Assembly: GCA_002633005.1 (NCBI GenBank)
Contig: NMRA01000116.1
Location: forward strand, 280,474 to 344,473
Origin: Phoronis australis
Lineage: Eukaryota; Phoronida; Phoronidae
Direction of reading: 5' to 3'
DNA: 64,000 nt
Part shown: piece after piece, positions 40,301 to 49,793 of the stretch
Layout of the letters: every line of letters starts with the position of its first letter
How positions within the stretch are numbered: position 1 is the first letter of the stretch
Made by a program: the position numbers and the translations under genes
Notes under the pieces: generated by a model
Seen by the model: only the letters and a program-made list of their open reading frames with translations
The model's database searches: none
Told to the model about the DNA's origin: nothing

Positions 40301-43300
40301 ATATTGCAGACATTTCCATATGTATGACATAACTTAATTTTCTTTGTTGAACAGCAATTGCAACAAACAAGTATATTGAAATTTAATCAAGTTTCCATCA
40401 GCTATCCATAAAATAGTCGTCTATCTTGTATCCTGATCAATGAACTGATCCTTGAGGGAAACAAAAAGACTTAATTCAATGAATATTAAGTAAATGTCAA
40501 ACTTTTTGAAAAATCATGTGCTAATGCAAATCTTTTGAAATTCATAGCCATGAAATTCAACTACTTGACAGATAATCACCATCAATTGAGTGAAGCAAAA
40601 AGCTAATTATTACCAGTTTGAAATGCCAATAGGAAAAGACAAAAACAAGGCAACTCCCCTCTTTGGTCTTCTTGCTAAAAATCAATGCCAAAAGCACGGC
40701 AAACAGTTTGAAAGTTTGCATTATTCTCCACTACAGCAGTAGCCTAAGTGATGGTATGCAAATCCTATCTTCACTGTTAGATACTCTGTTAATCTAACTG
40801 TAATAATTTACTTAATAGATAAACCTGCAAGACTCATGTTTGGGCTTCAGATTAACATACCAAAGTTTGCACATCCTAGATGACCTATGTCAAGGAAATG
40901 CGATTCCTATAGTTTTACAAGTGCAAAAACAGTTATGAAAAAACGTCACCAATTTAGGACACAAGATTCAGACGGGTGAAATTATATTTTCTTATTTTTC
41001 ATAAATGATACACACTACCAAAATGATGCATTGCCATAGCTACCAACAGGCAATATTTTGAAAATTATCGGCATTCCCTACAATCATTCACAGCCTTTTT
41101 AAAATTAAAAAGTGACATTTTGGCAATTAGTTTTGTCTGAAATAGGTGAGATTTCACCATAACCCATTTTTTAAATTGCGAACAGAGACCAATACCTGCA
41201 ACTGAATTCAAACAAAACACATGAGACTAAGAATAGCTTAGATGGCTTCTTCAGGATAATGCTGGATAACAGTTTTTAGATAACTCTTATCAATTCTAAT
41301 AATATTGCAGTTACGAGTTCTCACCTTTGAGGTCACCACTTTGAACAAACAATCATATACTATTGATAAATCAAAATCAGATACCTTGAGGAAAGAACAT
41401 CATTTGCGAATAAGTTACAATTAAACTGACTAGGGTAAAAATTTGCTCTTCTTAAAATCTTTTTCTACTTAAAAATTAAGTGGATTAACATTAAGCTTAT
41501 GGTAATTAAGGGCAATCTCTCCAATTTGGGTTATAAAAACTTGTGAGGAAAATGTGAAAAGTTTACTTTCCAAAAGGAATTATTTCCATGGAAACACATT
41601 CCCACAAATTAGATTCTATTTGTTTATATTCAGAACCTACTTCAAAATCAACTTTAAAATGTAATTTAGACAAATGTCAGTCCTAAGGTTATATAGCACC
41701 CAAGGAAAATGTTCAAATTTGGCTAACTTCAGAGCATCTCTCAGAAATGGCCGTCTGGATTTTTAAAATGTTCCACTTTTGCATGAGATGTAATCGGAAT
41801 GGGGCTTTTATGATAAACATGAAAAAAGTTGCAAAAACAAAAACAAAATGACATTTCAGAAACTGTGCCAGCATTTTCGTGGGGCTCGTCTTGAACATTT
41901 ATATCAAATAAAAATGGATCATGTAATTGACACCATTGTTTCTCAATGAATGCACCTGTTTTATGCTAAATTCTACTAAAAAGACACCATCACAAGACCA
42001 CGTTGATATCAGACTGGTGAAGGGTCATAAATAAAATCCTACATTTCTACTTTCAGAAATTACATGCTTTTACAAAGTTGAAAATCAATAATTCTGTAGA
42101 CATTTGGTAAATACGCAGACCTACCAATAAGGTCCTACATAACCCTACCAATGAAGAATTTTGACTGTATAATAGGTTTCTGTTATTACGTTTCTACTAC
42201 GGAGTTATTTTCTGTTTTTTGTTCTTGTGTTTCACTTCCAACTCCAGTTCTTTGGCCAAGATTCACTACAAAACCGGGCCACTCAGTGGTATCATGTAGC
42301 TGGACAATGTTTTCCTGCATCAACCGGGAAAACCAGTGACGCCATTCACCCTTGATATCACGAAAGTTGATCTAAGCTCCTATTGTATTGTACAGGGGAA
42401 TTATTGTATTAGCGATGTCTTCACTGCAATAAAATCCTGTCTGAAATAATGTGAAATGCAGAACTGGCAATTTTTTAACGTGTTTGGGGTCTGAAATTGA
42501 ATTTCGTGTGAAAAGTTATTGCAGATTCCTTCTTTCGCAGAAAAAATTGAGCAAAACGATGTGATGGGTTTTTATTAGTTGACAACAGTTTTGATATACA
42601 TATTTATACCAGGCTTCTGAAAATAGGTATCAGTATTGTCAGGAATATTGACTAAACAGGAGTTTGTTGTAATGTAACCAAACCAATGTTCATAATTCTC
42701 TTAAACCAGAGTTCACTTGATTGTGATTCTTTTTGTCCACAGATGGGAGTCCCCAAATTTACACAGACTGAATAACAAACACTTAATGATGGTAGTAACA
42801 GCAATGACACCGATTACTGTGACCGTCTCTGTGGCTGATAATAGACCCACAGGAGTGAGTGTCATTCCTGAATGCCTAGCTAATTCAGTATCTACCCACA
42901 CTCATTAGTACCCACTGATTCAAGTGGATAGATAATTGACACATGGTAGTCAAACACAGCATTACCTCTTCTTACCACAAATTCCCAACAGGCATCCAAA
43001 AATAATTAGATCAGACATAATGTGAGGGTCATCAGTCATCTCCAGGCTGCTAATGCAACATTTTCTAACCATGGATGGATTTAATTCTGCCCTCATAATG
43101 ACTGTCATATGTCAGCAAATCCAATTTAAGTATTGCATTTGGAAGGAGTGGAAACTAAAAATTATGAACACATTCATAACTGGGAAATAATGGCCAGCAG
43201 TGCTTCATCATCACATTATGATTATTGTGGTAAAAACTGTCCAGTTTAGGACACTCTCTAAAATTTGGGACACTGAAATTCAAGCCAAAATTGAATTTTC

Positions 43301-46300
43301 TTGATTCTGAAGATAATTTTGGCATTCACCTGGGCTGGGTTGCATATAAAACTTCAAAATTATCCACTGGATAAGTTTGATTGTTGCATTGTTCAACAAT
43401 AACAAAATGACACGTGACAATGCGACGTCATTGACGTTATACGGCGTATAACTTTCATGCTGCTGCTTTCACATTCATCAAATATTGGACACCGAATTTT
43501 GTACCAAAAAAGTCTGAAATAAAATTGTCAAAAATATCCCCCAACACAAAATTTGTCTTTCTCATAATTCTTGAAATTGGGATGGACAATATTGCCTATT
43601 TCTAAAATTTGGAACAAGCTCAGACTTTGAGCAAACCAGAGAATTTTTACCGTATGTACTAGCATGCAAGACCAAGTCTCTAGTGAGACACATTCACAGG
43701 TATATGAACCTTGACCTGATTTCAGCAGCTGAGCTGCATAAGCTGATCTCAGAAATTCTAATTTCACAATTGGCGAATTGACACAACTTAAATGTCAGTG
43801 ATAGAAGGTCAGTTTTAATATTTAGTAAGCGCCACCTTGAGGAGAATGTTTGACAGAGAGATGAATGGAAGGACGCTGGACACCTGACAGAGACAACGCC
43901 AATATTTACCCACATGTGCATACATATTGTGGACACAAAAAATGGCAACTATTTTCACATGAAATGGAGAAATTTTACAATCCAATTTTCCAAATAATGT
44001 TTTACTAACAAGGTTGTGGTGAGAAATATTATTCACAAGTCCAAATAAGTAAAACTAAAACTAAGGGAAAACCGATTATTTTTAACATAGATCTCCACAT
44101 AGCAGGTCAGGAAATGACCAAACAAAAAATCTGAAAAGTTTTAATATTGCAACTCCTATTACTAACTTTTCAACACTTTTGAACCATGTGTAGAAGAGCA
44201 TCATGTGTCAAACATGTTTTAACATCATGTTATAATACATCTATCAAACTGAGTTACTATGGCAATCAGCTAAGTGAAAACTAAAAACACAATAATTCTA
44301 GAACTAGCGTTTTCTTGACCCAGCCTCATCTCAAAAATTAAGATAAGATCTAGCCACCATATTGTATTTTATAACCAAAAACAATCAAAAATAGTATTGC
44401 TGTAATTAGTAATTATGAACATCATTTCTGAACAAAATAGTTCCACCTTGATGATAACTTGGACTTAGACATAAAGACATACAGCTTTCTTTAATGTCCG
44501 AGTGTTCCAATACTGACACACAAGTTTTCAATAACCATTGCAAAGATTTTGCTGTAGGGTTCTAGTGCTATGATATAAGTAAACTGGACGTCTAAGAACT
44601 ATTTTTACAATTAAGCATGTTTTTGACATTGATGCGAATAGTGCGTTTTATATTATTTTCACTACATTAAAGACGGTGACAATATCATTTAGTTTATTTA
44701 GAAGCACTTTCATTTCACATTTTGCAGAGCATTTGAATAGTCACATTACTACACAAACCAACTGTCGTTACTAGCTGTAGTATTCAAGATTTACCTTTCT
44801 CTTTGTTTGATAGCAAATGGAGACAATTTCTTGAAAAATGACTTGGTGTTTCCAGACATGACTTCCTGACTAGTTTATGCCAAAGTCGATGTAATACATC
44901 TAAGCCACAGAGCATCCTATGTCCACTAAAACAGGTAACCAGGTGTAGAAGCCACACTCCACATCAGACACAAGCGCTGCATGTACCAATACACACACAT
45001 GTACACATGTACATAGCAGCAACATACAAGCACATCAAAGAACTAATTCTAATACACATCAAATGCCCTAGAGAAAGAGCTGTTTACAAAACACACATTA
45101 ACAGGACATTTAGCTAAAGCAAACAAACACCAAGGTTCATACTGGACAATGGAAAGGAATGAGACGCCAGGCCAAACAATGAGATATGTGTGATAGGAAG
45201 TGAGTGAAATGGGCACAGGTTGCTTAGGATAAATTAAGTGTGAAATTGGAGAAAGAAACAACAGCAGCATGACTGTATGAGGGGTATTGTGGTCAGGTCA
45301 TGATGTCATGCAGGGAACCTCAGTACACAAATAACAACATCTTAAATAATTTAATACCACACACAAAATCTGTAGTGTTCTGGTTACGAAAAATGATGTT
45401 TCCATAACTTTTCTCATAAATGATTTAAAGATATTTTGTTTTGCCCATTTTTCACAAAAAATAAACTCAAAATTTGTGCTTGTTTTATAAAAAACTGTTC
45501 ATGCTGTAAAAATAAAACAATTTTGTGATCCAGGCTTCAATGAAACGAATTCCAATACGACAGAAGCAATTGACCATGGAATTCTATTACACTGAATTAC
45601 CGTAAAGTGAAAACTTTATAAACAAATACCGGTTTACTCAAGCCAAACAGTAATTCCAACTTTCCACGCTATATACTTCACCAGATGAAATAATTTCAGT
45701 CAATCATATGTTACAAAATACATGAGGTCTATAGCCACACTTACCGTTCACCATCCTTTTTCTTTTCCTGAGCAGCTTGCACAATCATGGACCACTTTCT
45801 TGAATTCCCATTTCTCCTTGCCCTTCCCAATGTAGCTCTATTTCCATTCATGTTGGACTCAGTTTCAGCCTATAATAGACAACATTCGGGCTTCCTTCTG
45901 TACTTCTGAACATACATATCTAAAGAGCACACCATCTCGCCTTATAGTTCAGACAGGACATGCATGCACCTAGCCCTAACAACACAACTACCATAGAAAC
46001 GAATCAAAATTCACAGGTTAGAAATTTAGACAAAAAATGACACGGCATGGCTTCTCTGTTTGATCCACGGTATGCCTACTCAAATGCGATCTAACCTAAA
46101 TTAAACACATTCTTCAGTCTCCCTGCGATACAGCTAAACAGATTTTAAATTTCCCACATAACAAAATGTCAATTCTGATACAGGTATAACAGTGAGGCTA
46201 ATCCAATTGATTTTTTAATGTTGAGAACTCTTGTTATTCACAACTAACAGTCCAAAAGAATTTCTCATGGATTCATTAGGCATAAACAATTATGAAATAC

Positions 46301-49300
46301 AAAGTTGAAAAGGATTTAGAGGTCAATAAGAACTCAAGAAGTGATCTACTAATTATCTAATGAGAAGGAACTTTTGAGAATACAAATCTTTCCTACTCCA
46401 CGAGGCACAAATTACCATTTTTTAAAGGGAACACATCATACAAAAGATATGTAGTACCTGTCAATATAAGACAACTTTTGTAAAAGAATGAAATAAATAC
46501 TGAATACAAATTGACACCACGAGTGATTACATCCAAGGTGTGGAATAAGCTTTGATCTACTAAAAGTTGCCCTGCTTTGTCATTCAGTTAAGGCTATAAG
46601 GTTATACAGATGCATTACAAAGGTGGCTACTGTTCAAGTGATGGCGGCTATGCACTTCAAACAAATGTGTTTTTACTAAACAAACTGCAGATAATTTTAG
46701 GAGCACACCTCGCGTCATTGGCACAAAGTAATTCCATTGACACGCTATGATTGCTAAACTCGAGGCAGCGGGTTCGTTAAAATTGAAATCGAAAAAAGAC
46801 AAAAAACTAACATGGCCCATGGGTGCTTCAAATTGGCCCATAAACTTGAGGCTGCCTGAGTCAATACATTCCATACTCACGTTTTTCTAAAATGATCCCT
46901 GCAACTATGTTAACTAAGTTGCCAAGTGCACTTCACATTATGGGCTACGTTATTCAGAATTCACAGAGGGTAATAAAAAATTGTTTTCTCAGCCAGGACC
47001 ATAAAACCCTTGTTAAGCTGTGTTTAGTTACAGTCAAACTGGGACTGTTGTCTGTCTAAGAGCAGAGTTCACCAAGAACTGCTTTCACTGACATTGCATG
47101 TCGATGTCGAAAAGCCTATTGTGTGTGAACAACAAGCATGTTTTACAATTGTCGGAACACACCATTTTCACTTGTTGGAAAAATTCTAAGCCACTATGCA
47201 AGGACTAGTTACCTCCAAAATGAGTCAAAGCTATAATCCATTGCCAACACATATGGGTAATAATAACACAAAGACCTACGCCAGTTTACCTATTGCAGAT
47301 GGCTAAATTGTTGCAAAATGTTCCAAAATGATTGCTGTCCATCAAATGCATCATCAAGTATCAAGAACAAGCAGCTTTTACAGCCATATTAAAGCATAAC
47401 AAAGCCTTTATAAACTATGTTATTGTGTCAAAAATCTGAACCTTCCATCTAAGCCTATTGCTCTTCACAACACACAACGTCACCGCATTGGTTACATCAG
47501 TGCAGTGTTTCAAGGTAAAAATTGGTGGAAACAATCCAGTGTATTTTCAAGCAAATTTTTACTAGGAAAACATTTTTGGTTTGGGACAAAATTTTTCTGG
47601 GATTCTGAGTTCCACTTTCGCTGGATTAATTCGTGAAAAACATATTCATGACCTACAGGGTTTGCAGTTTCAATTAAATTCAGCTCGTTATCTACATCAT
47701 AAAACCATTGGTGCTTGCCCATGCATTGTATTGCATTGACTTAGTCGGTCAATAAGGGTTTCATAAGTTTTAGTTATTCATGAATGCTTTGTGGGGGGGG
47801 GCACGACCATTTGTGGAATTAATCCCATGTATTTTTTCCTGAAATATTTCTAAGATTGGGAACGGTACTAAGAAATCGCTTGCCTTCTCATGATGGCCAA
47901 TACTTGTCTGTCAAAAATGACAAGCAGTAACAACCTGTCAACCCTTCTCAAGCTTAAAGTTGATTTTCATGCATGGAGTGGGTTTATTGTCCCTTGAAGC
48001 TTTCAATTTAAATTTCTTATTTTAACTTGCCTTGTCCAGGCAATATTCTTCATAAGCCCACAATAAATTAAAACATTATGTACAACTGGGAAGTTACAAA
48101 AATAACTATCAATACATTTGACCCTAATACAACAGAACACACACAACTTCATATAAACGAGAAATGCATATTTTCAAACTACTTGCAATTAAACAATCAC
48201 AAGTGACGAAGTTCTGTGATCAAGCTATACCAGTTGACACACCATGTCTTACCTGCTAACCAAATCGGCAGACAATTACTAGTAGGTGTATATGTAATTA
48301 ACGATTTCAGTCACACTTCAAAGATGAAATAAACCAGTTTAAAGGCAGCTTTCGTTGAAACCGGAAGCACAGTTCAGCGATGATGTACATTTATAAAGAA
48401 TAGACAGTGCGACATTACGTAATGTTTAATAGTGTCCATAGCACATTACCGGTGGGTGTTGATGATATTGAATTTTGGATTGATATTGATTTAAAACACA
48501 ATAAGTTGTGAATAATAGGATGTCATTCACTTCAAATAAATTTAATGCTATTAGTCGTAAGAACGGATCTAGTCTGGATGCTCGATTAATTCTGCCATAG
48601 GGTTGTTTTTCAGAATTATCACCCAAGACGTGCAACTGGCTCTGTAAAACGTGTAAACCATTGATATCAAAAGACCACTGTACAATAGGTGCAGAAGGTA
48701 GTTTCTTTAACCTGGACCACACAAAACACTGTACCCTTGCCTGGGTACATGTAATTACTATAACCTGGACCACATAAAACACTGTACCCTTGCCTGGGTA
48801 TACAACACTAATGAGCTATAATGTTACAGTTCATTGATAAAACATATATTATAATTCTCACTTTGGGGTTTCATCTTTCTACTGGAAATCGAAATTCTAA
48901 ATTATTTTGCAGCACTTTCTATTCTACTTTTGTTCCAATAATTGTCTATTAATCTGTGCTAGAGTACATTATGGTTTATGCTTACCAGTTTCTAGTGCAA
49001 GTTTGTACATGATGAATGTTAGATCCGAGCAACAAACTTGTGTAAAAATAAGATTTCAGGCAAAAACTCGAAATTTCGAGTTCAGACCATACGTCAACAC
49101 TCTCCATCAGCTCCGGGCCTGTGAATGGTTTCCCCATACCACAAACTCACTTCCCCCAAACACCCTACAGCTAGTCTTCCATCTTGATTTCATATAGTAA
49201 TTAATTAGAATACAACTTAGTTGGACAATTTGATCATCTGGACTTGATGTACTATTCAATGAAGTTAATTCAACAACAATAGTCTTTGAATAGATTAGAT

Positions 49301-49472
49301 TTAGTTAGTGTCATTTAAGGTCACTTACCTCACAGACGCCCAATAGTTTGCCAACTTCATTCAAGACCATTTCTGCATCCATGTCATCGTATTTTGCAAA
49401 ATTTGGGTCATCACCAAAAGTTTTACAATCACTTCTTGTGCTGCCCATACTAAGCGTGGGTTTCTTAGACAT
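13141..49472 (-). CDS. Coiled-coil protein with a C-terminal CAP-Gly domain
   Basis: The longest form has 14 exons, in mRNA order: 49472-49329, 45869-45745, 31573-31486, 21542-21359, 20250-20187, 20087-20012, 19493-19398, 19162-19019, 18358-18215, 17475-17257, 16317-15741, 14811-14701, 14208-14102, 13263-13141. All are GT-AG with consistent phase, giving 733 aa ending in TAA. Residues 90-355 form a long heptad-rich coiled coil. Residues 356-596 are polar and Ser/Asn-rich, probably disordered. Residues 597-691 form a CAP-Gly domain: FVRIGDRV, GIVKFIGTVD, VGLRMDA, GDTDGEYKGKRYFYVPEAHG. CAP-Gly domains bind the C-terminal EEY/F tails of tubulin and EB proteins, so a microtubule-linked scaffold is likely. 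The domain is divergent: GDTDG replaces GKNDG, and HRLHVGL replaces the usual Gly-x-Trp-Val-Gly stretch. CLIPs carry CAP-Gly at the N-terminus, so this is not a CLIP. I cannot name the family. Extra exons in the 10-kb gap between 21542 and 31486 are possible. Confidence 0.85.
14266..14482. repeat. Diverged direct repeat in a CAP-Gly gene intron
   Basis: The block GGATGTGTCACTCCGG...ACATAGAA...GAAATAAGTG recurs about 165 bp downstream as GGATGTGTCATTCTGACTGG with CATAGAAC and GAAATAAGTGG. It is probably a local duplication. No gene is seen. Confidence 0.4.
16500..16740 (-). repeat. Dispersed repeat family R1, truncated copy
   Basis: It contains the family words TCATGTGGCCATGTC, TTTAGTGAAAAA, ACGTTCAAGATGAAA, CGCAGTTACAG and TTTTACACAACTTTT in the order found in the copies at 22390-22985 and 52380-52779. 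The terminal GGTCCTACAT motif is missing here. Confidence 0.55.
17085..17222 (-). repeat. Dispersed repeat family R2, inverted copy
   Basis: Read on the minus strand it matches 9375-9490 and 46975-47090: GTAACAAAACAATTATCTTC, CAGCCAGGACCA, TTGTTAAGCTG, AGAGCGGAGTTCACAC. It ends only 34 bp from the donor of exon 17475-17257. Confidence 0.6.
20480..20900 (+). repeat. CTCF-core repeat, single long unit
   Basis: It contains AAATTTCATAAAGATCCTTC, then CCACTAGGGGGGCGC (20571-20585), then CATCTGCGACTGGG and a GACAGACAGACGAAC tail. This is the word order of the units at 27130-27430, 50760-51290 and 55780-55960. The motif is close to the CTCF core. It lies in the intron upstream of exon 20250-20187. 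Confidence 0.6.
21578..21936. mobile_element. About 358-bp fold-back element beside a CAP-Gly gene splice acceptor
   Basis: The arms are long inverted copies. The left arm ATTGTATTCCAATCAAATCT, GGACAATACTCACAAAAT, CCTCCGAGGCATCACGC, CCTTCAAAGGGAAGATGG is mirrored on the right by ATTGTACTCAAATTAAATCT, GGACAACACTCACAAAAA, CCTCAGAGGCACCACACC, CCTTCAAAAGAAGGATGG (reverse complement). The arms are about 130 bp and run close to the middle. The element starts 36 bp from the 5' boundary of exon 21542-21359, so it probably covers that intron's branch-point region. Confidence 0.75.
22390..22985 (-). repeat. Dispersed repeat family R1, copy
   Basis: It is bounded by AAAGTTATGTAGGAC (about 22390) and GGTCCTACACAAGGTTA (about 22963-22979), inverted versions of the same end. 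Internal words (GGTCACATGACCATGCAT, AATCGCTGTAATTACAG, AAAGATCATAAAAGTCC, TTTGGTCATT) match the other R1 copies. Confidence 0.6.
24953..25059. mobile_element. Palindromic MITE, copy 2 (CAP-Gly gene intron)
   Basis: It has the same architecture as 7817-7921: outer arms AATTGACGGATATAATGTGC / inverse of GCATGTTATACCCAACTATT, inner pair GAGAACCAGTT / AACTGGTTCTC, and a middle CACTGAATAAC, reversed relative to the first copy's GTATTCAGTG. Confidence 0.75.
27040..27430 (+). repeat. CTCF-core repeat cluster, three units
   Basis: Motif positions are 27134-27150 (GCCACTAGGGGGCACCA, a near-consensus CTCF core), about 27274 (GGCAACTAGAGAACC, decayed) and 27423 (TGCCACTAGATT, decayed). Spacing is about 141 and 147 bp. 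Each motif is preceded by AATAAAA-type A-rich sequence. AAATTTCATGAAAACATGTC at about 27360 is the shared upstream word. Confidence 0.65.
28494..28643 (-). CDS. Possible internal alternative first exon of the CAP-Gly gene
   Basis: The frame is open from ATG at 28643 (MPASEDGTLHDNAFCKHERK) to DLSDN and a strong GTAAGT donor at 28493. It ends in phase 0, which fits the phase-0 acceptor of exon 21542. It cannot follow exon 31573-31486 through any obvious acceptor in the right phase, so a separate promoter is the simplest reading. This would give a shorter protein lacking the segment encoded by exon 31573-31486. The amino-acid composition looks coding, but no stop in frame closely precedes the ATG. 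Confidence 0.5.
28644..31485. other. Intronic stretch of the CAP-Gly gene
   Basis: It holds a short tandem repeat (29173-29221: two units of GGGTATACTCTTGTTAAAGC plus a few bases) and the long hairpin at 30006-30123. The remainder is AT-rich with no supportable exon. Confidence 0.5.
30006..30123. mobile_element. 118-bp near-perfect hairpin
   Basis: The left arm CTCTCATAAATTG...ATTCCTTACTCCGACAGGAT pairs with the right arm ATCCTGTCAGGGTAAGGAAT...CAATTTTATGAGAG. The arms are about 50 bp with few mismatches around a loop of about 15 bases. It resembles a small MITE, or a pre-miRNA-like stem if transcribed. Confidence 0.7.
31486..31573 (-). CDS. Common acceptor exon of the CAP-Gly gene
   Basis: The exon begins with a single G that completes an Arg codon and encodes EKEKAILDETIHELENAKS onward, the start of the coiled coil. 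Three upstream exons (donors at 45745, 44795 and 39666) all end two bases into an Arg codon (CG, AG, AG). Each therefore joins here in frame, giving Arg-Glu-Lys-Glu-Lys. Confidence 0.85.
33243..35144. mobile_element. 1.9-kb TIR transposon remnant in a CAP-Gly gene intron
   Basis: The left end TACCGTATTCGCCCTAGTAA continues into GCGCCCAG. The reverse complement of the right end reads TACTGTATTTGCCCTAAATA then AGCGCCCAG. The terminal TA dinucleotides may be the target duplication, as in Tc1/mariner-type elements; this is inference. Minus-strand open frames of 60-90 codons (33618-33812, 34189-34565) lie inside, but I recognise no transposase motif. It contains a second element at 34594-35034. 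Confidence 0.7.
34594..35034. mobile_element. 441-bp TIR element nested in the transposon at 33243-35144
   Basis: The ends are ACCGGGGTTTTCCATAGATA / AGCCC and its inverse (reverse complement of the right end: ACTGGGAATTTCCGTAGATA / AGCCC). The interior carries palindromes of one theme: TGCCCATGGGCA, ACGCCCATGGGCGT and ACGCCCGGGCGT. No open frame of note and no clear target duplication were found. Confidence 0.65.
36575..37060 (+). repeat. Dispersed repeat family R1, copy
   Basis: It starts at GGAGGACCCTAGAAAATGTC, followed by CATCATATCTCACAAATGGC. It later has AGGACTTTTATAATTTTAGG and TTGGTACAAAGTGAAAAAATCC. The order matches the neighbouring copy at 37365-37890. The right terminal motif is eroded. 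Confidence 0.5.
37365..37890 (+). repeat. Dispersed repeat family R1, best-preserved copy
   Basis: It is bounded by AAGGTTATATGTAGGACC on the left and GGTCCTATACAACCCT on the right, imperfect inverted ends. Inside are CATCATATCTCTGAAACAGC, TTGGACTTGTATGATTTTTA and CATGGTCACGTGACC. There is no coding capacity. The inverted ends suggest a MITE-like origin. Confidence 0.65.
38349..38490 (-). repeat. tRNA-derived SINE
   Basis: On the minus strand a tRNA-like head has an A-box-like TGGCCTAGAGGGA (38476-38464) and a B-box-like GGGTTCGACT (38433-38424). Downstream, a short ACACTGCTA-ACCCTTGAGTC segment is repeated twice. The 3' part does not form an acceptor stem, so this is a retroposed SINE rather than a tRNA gene. 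Confidence 0.6.
39666..39820 (-). CDS. Alternative first exon of the CAP-Gly gene (MAERR form)
   Basis: ATG at 39820 is preceded by an in-frame TGA 15 nt upstream, so translation must begin here or downstream. The 51 codons (MAERRTVSTWRNMVKRAVGG ... QQLLEQKRAEH) end in AG before a GTAGTG donor at 39665. That is the phase needed by exon 31573-31486. The TWRNMVKRA segment loosely parallels KWSMIVQAA in the exon at 45869-45745, which suggests the alternative N-termini derive from one another. It would give a protein of about 695 aa. Confidence 0.75.
41685..42148 (+). repeat. Dispersed repeat family R1, copy
   Basis: The left end is AAGGTTATATAGCACC and the right end is GGTCCTACATAACCCTACC. Internal words ATCTCTCAGAAATGGC, TTTTGCATGAGATGTAATCG and GACCACGTTGATATCAGAC match the other copies. 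Confidence 0.6.
43421..43452. promoter_or_regulatory. CRE-like and palindromic cluster
   Basis: TGCGACGTCATTGACG is followed by the near-perfect palindrome GTTATACGGCGTATAAC (43436-43452). CACGTG (an E-box) lies a few bases upstream. The cluster is CpG-rich against an AT-rich background, and 1.4 kb upstream in window coordinates lies the alternative exon 44859-44795. Function is unknown. Confidence 0.3.
44795..44859 (-). CDS. Alternative first exon of the CAP-Gly gene (MSGNT form)
   Basis: ATG at 44859 opens MSGNTKSFFKKLSPFAIKQR and the exon ends GAA AG before a GTAAAT donor at 44794. An in-frame TAA lies 18 nt upstream of the ATG. Using the nearby AG as an acceptor from exon 45745 would break the frame. 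It therefore reads best as an independent first exon joining exon 31573-31486 in phase 2. The short N-terminus is basic. Confidence 0.7.
45745..45869 (-). CDS. Second exon of the long CAP-Gly isoform
   Basis: The acceptor TTATAG is at 45871-45870 and the donor GTAAGT follows 45745. It encodes AETESNMNGNRATLGRARRN ... KWSMIVQAAQEKKKDGE, ending CG so that the next G makes Arg. It is joined in phase 0 by exon 49472-49329. The segment is basic and polar, with no known domain. Confidence 0.8.
46975..47225 (+). repeat. Dispersed repeat family R2, copy 2
   Basis: It is the partner of 9375-9610 in the same orientation: GTAATAAAAAATTG, CAGCCAGGACCATAAA, CTAAGAGCAGAGTTCACC, GTGTGTGAACA, AAAATTCTAAGCCACTATGC. 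There is no coding capacity. Confidence 0.65.
48709..48800. repeat. Two-copy tandem repeat, 53-bp period
   Basis: AACCTGGACCACACAAAACA followed by CTGTACCCTTGCCTGGGTA occurs at 48709 and again at 48762 with one or two changes. It is a recent local duplication in the intron between the first two exons of the long CAP-Gly form. Confidence 0.8.
49329..49472 (-). CDS. First exon of the long CAP-Gly isoform
   Basis: The ATG at 49472 opens 48 codons, MSKKPTLSMGSTRSDCKTFG ... NEVGKLLGVCE, ending at a consensus GTAAGT donor (49328). It joins exon 45869 in phase 0. The N-terminus is acidic in its second half and resembles no domain I know. Confidence 0.75.
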
Positions 49473-49660
49473 TTTTCATAACAAAATTAGACTAGGCCAC
49501 TTGGCTTAAAATCTGAAATGTGAAAAAAGCCATTGTAAGGTGTTGAAGTTGACTGTCAACAAATGTACTGTAAGTAGACAGAAATTTGCTGTGAGGTCTT
49601 AAGGTTGTATTTACACCCTCTTTCTTGTTCATTCTCATGCTTTTGAAGAAAACCAGGATG

Positions 49661-49793
49661 TATGAACAAACATTGCAATTATAATTTATAGCAAATAATA
49701 AATTATACCCGGCATATACAGTATTATGTGAACAAACATTACAATTATAATTTATAGCAGATAATAAATTATACCTGCCATATACAGTATTAT
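49661..49793. repeat. Two-copy tandem repeat, 66-bp period
   Basis: The unit starts GAACAAACATTGCAATTATA and ends CATATACAGTATTATG. The second copy (from 49730) differs at only a few bases. It lies about 190 bp upstream of the long-isoform ATG on the minus strand, so it may fall in its promoter or 5'UTR. Confidence 0.8.

Larger units (their letters stand above)
39821..44794. other. Intronic stretch between alternative first exons
   Basis: It contains an R1 repeat copy (41685-42148) and a CRE-like and palindromic cluster at 43421-43452. Nothing else can be supported as coding. Confidence 0.45.

Noticed and set aside
42151-42339. Possible extra CAP-Gly exon on the minus strand
   Set aside because: A short acceptor-to-donor frame can be drawn, but phase and composition are not convincing and the known exons join without it.
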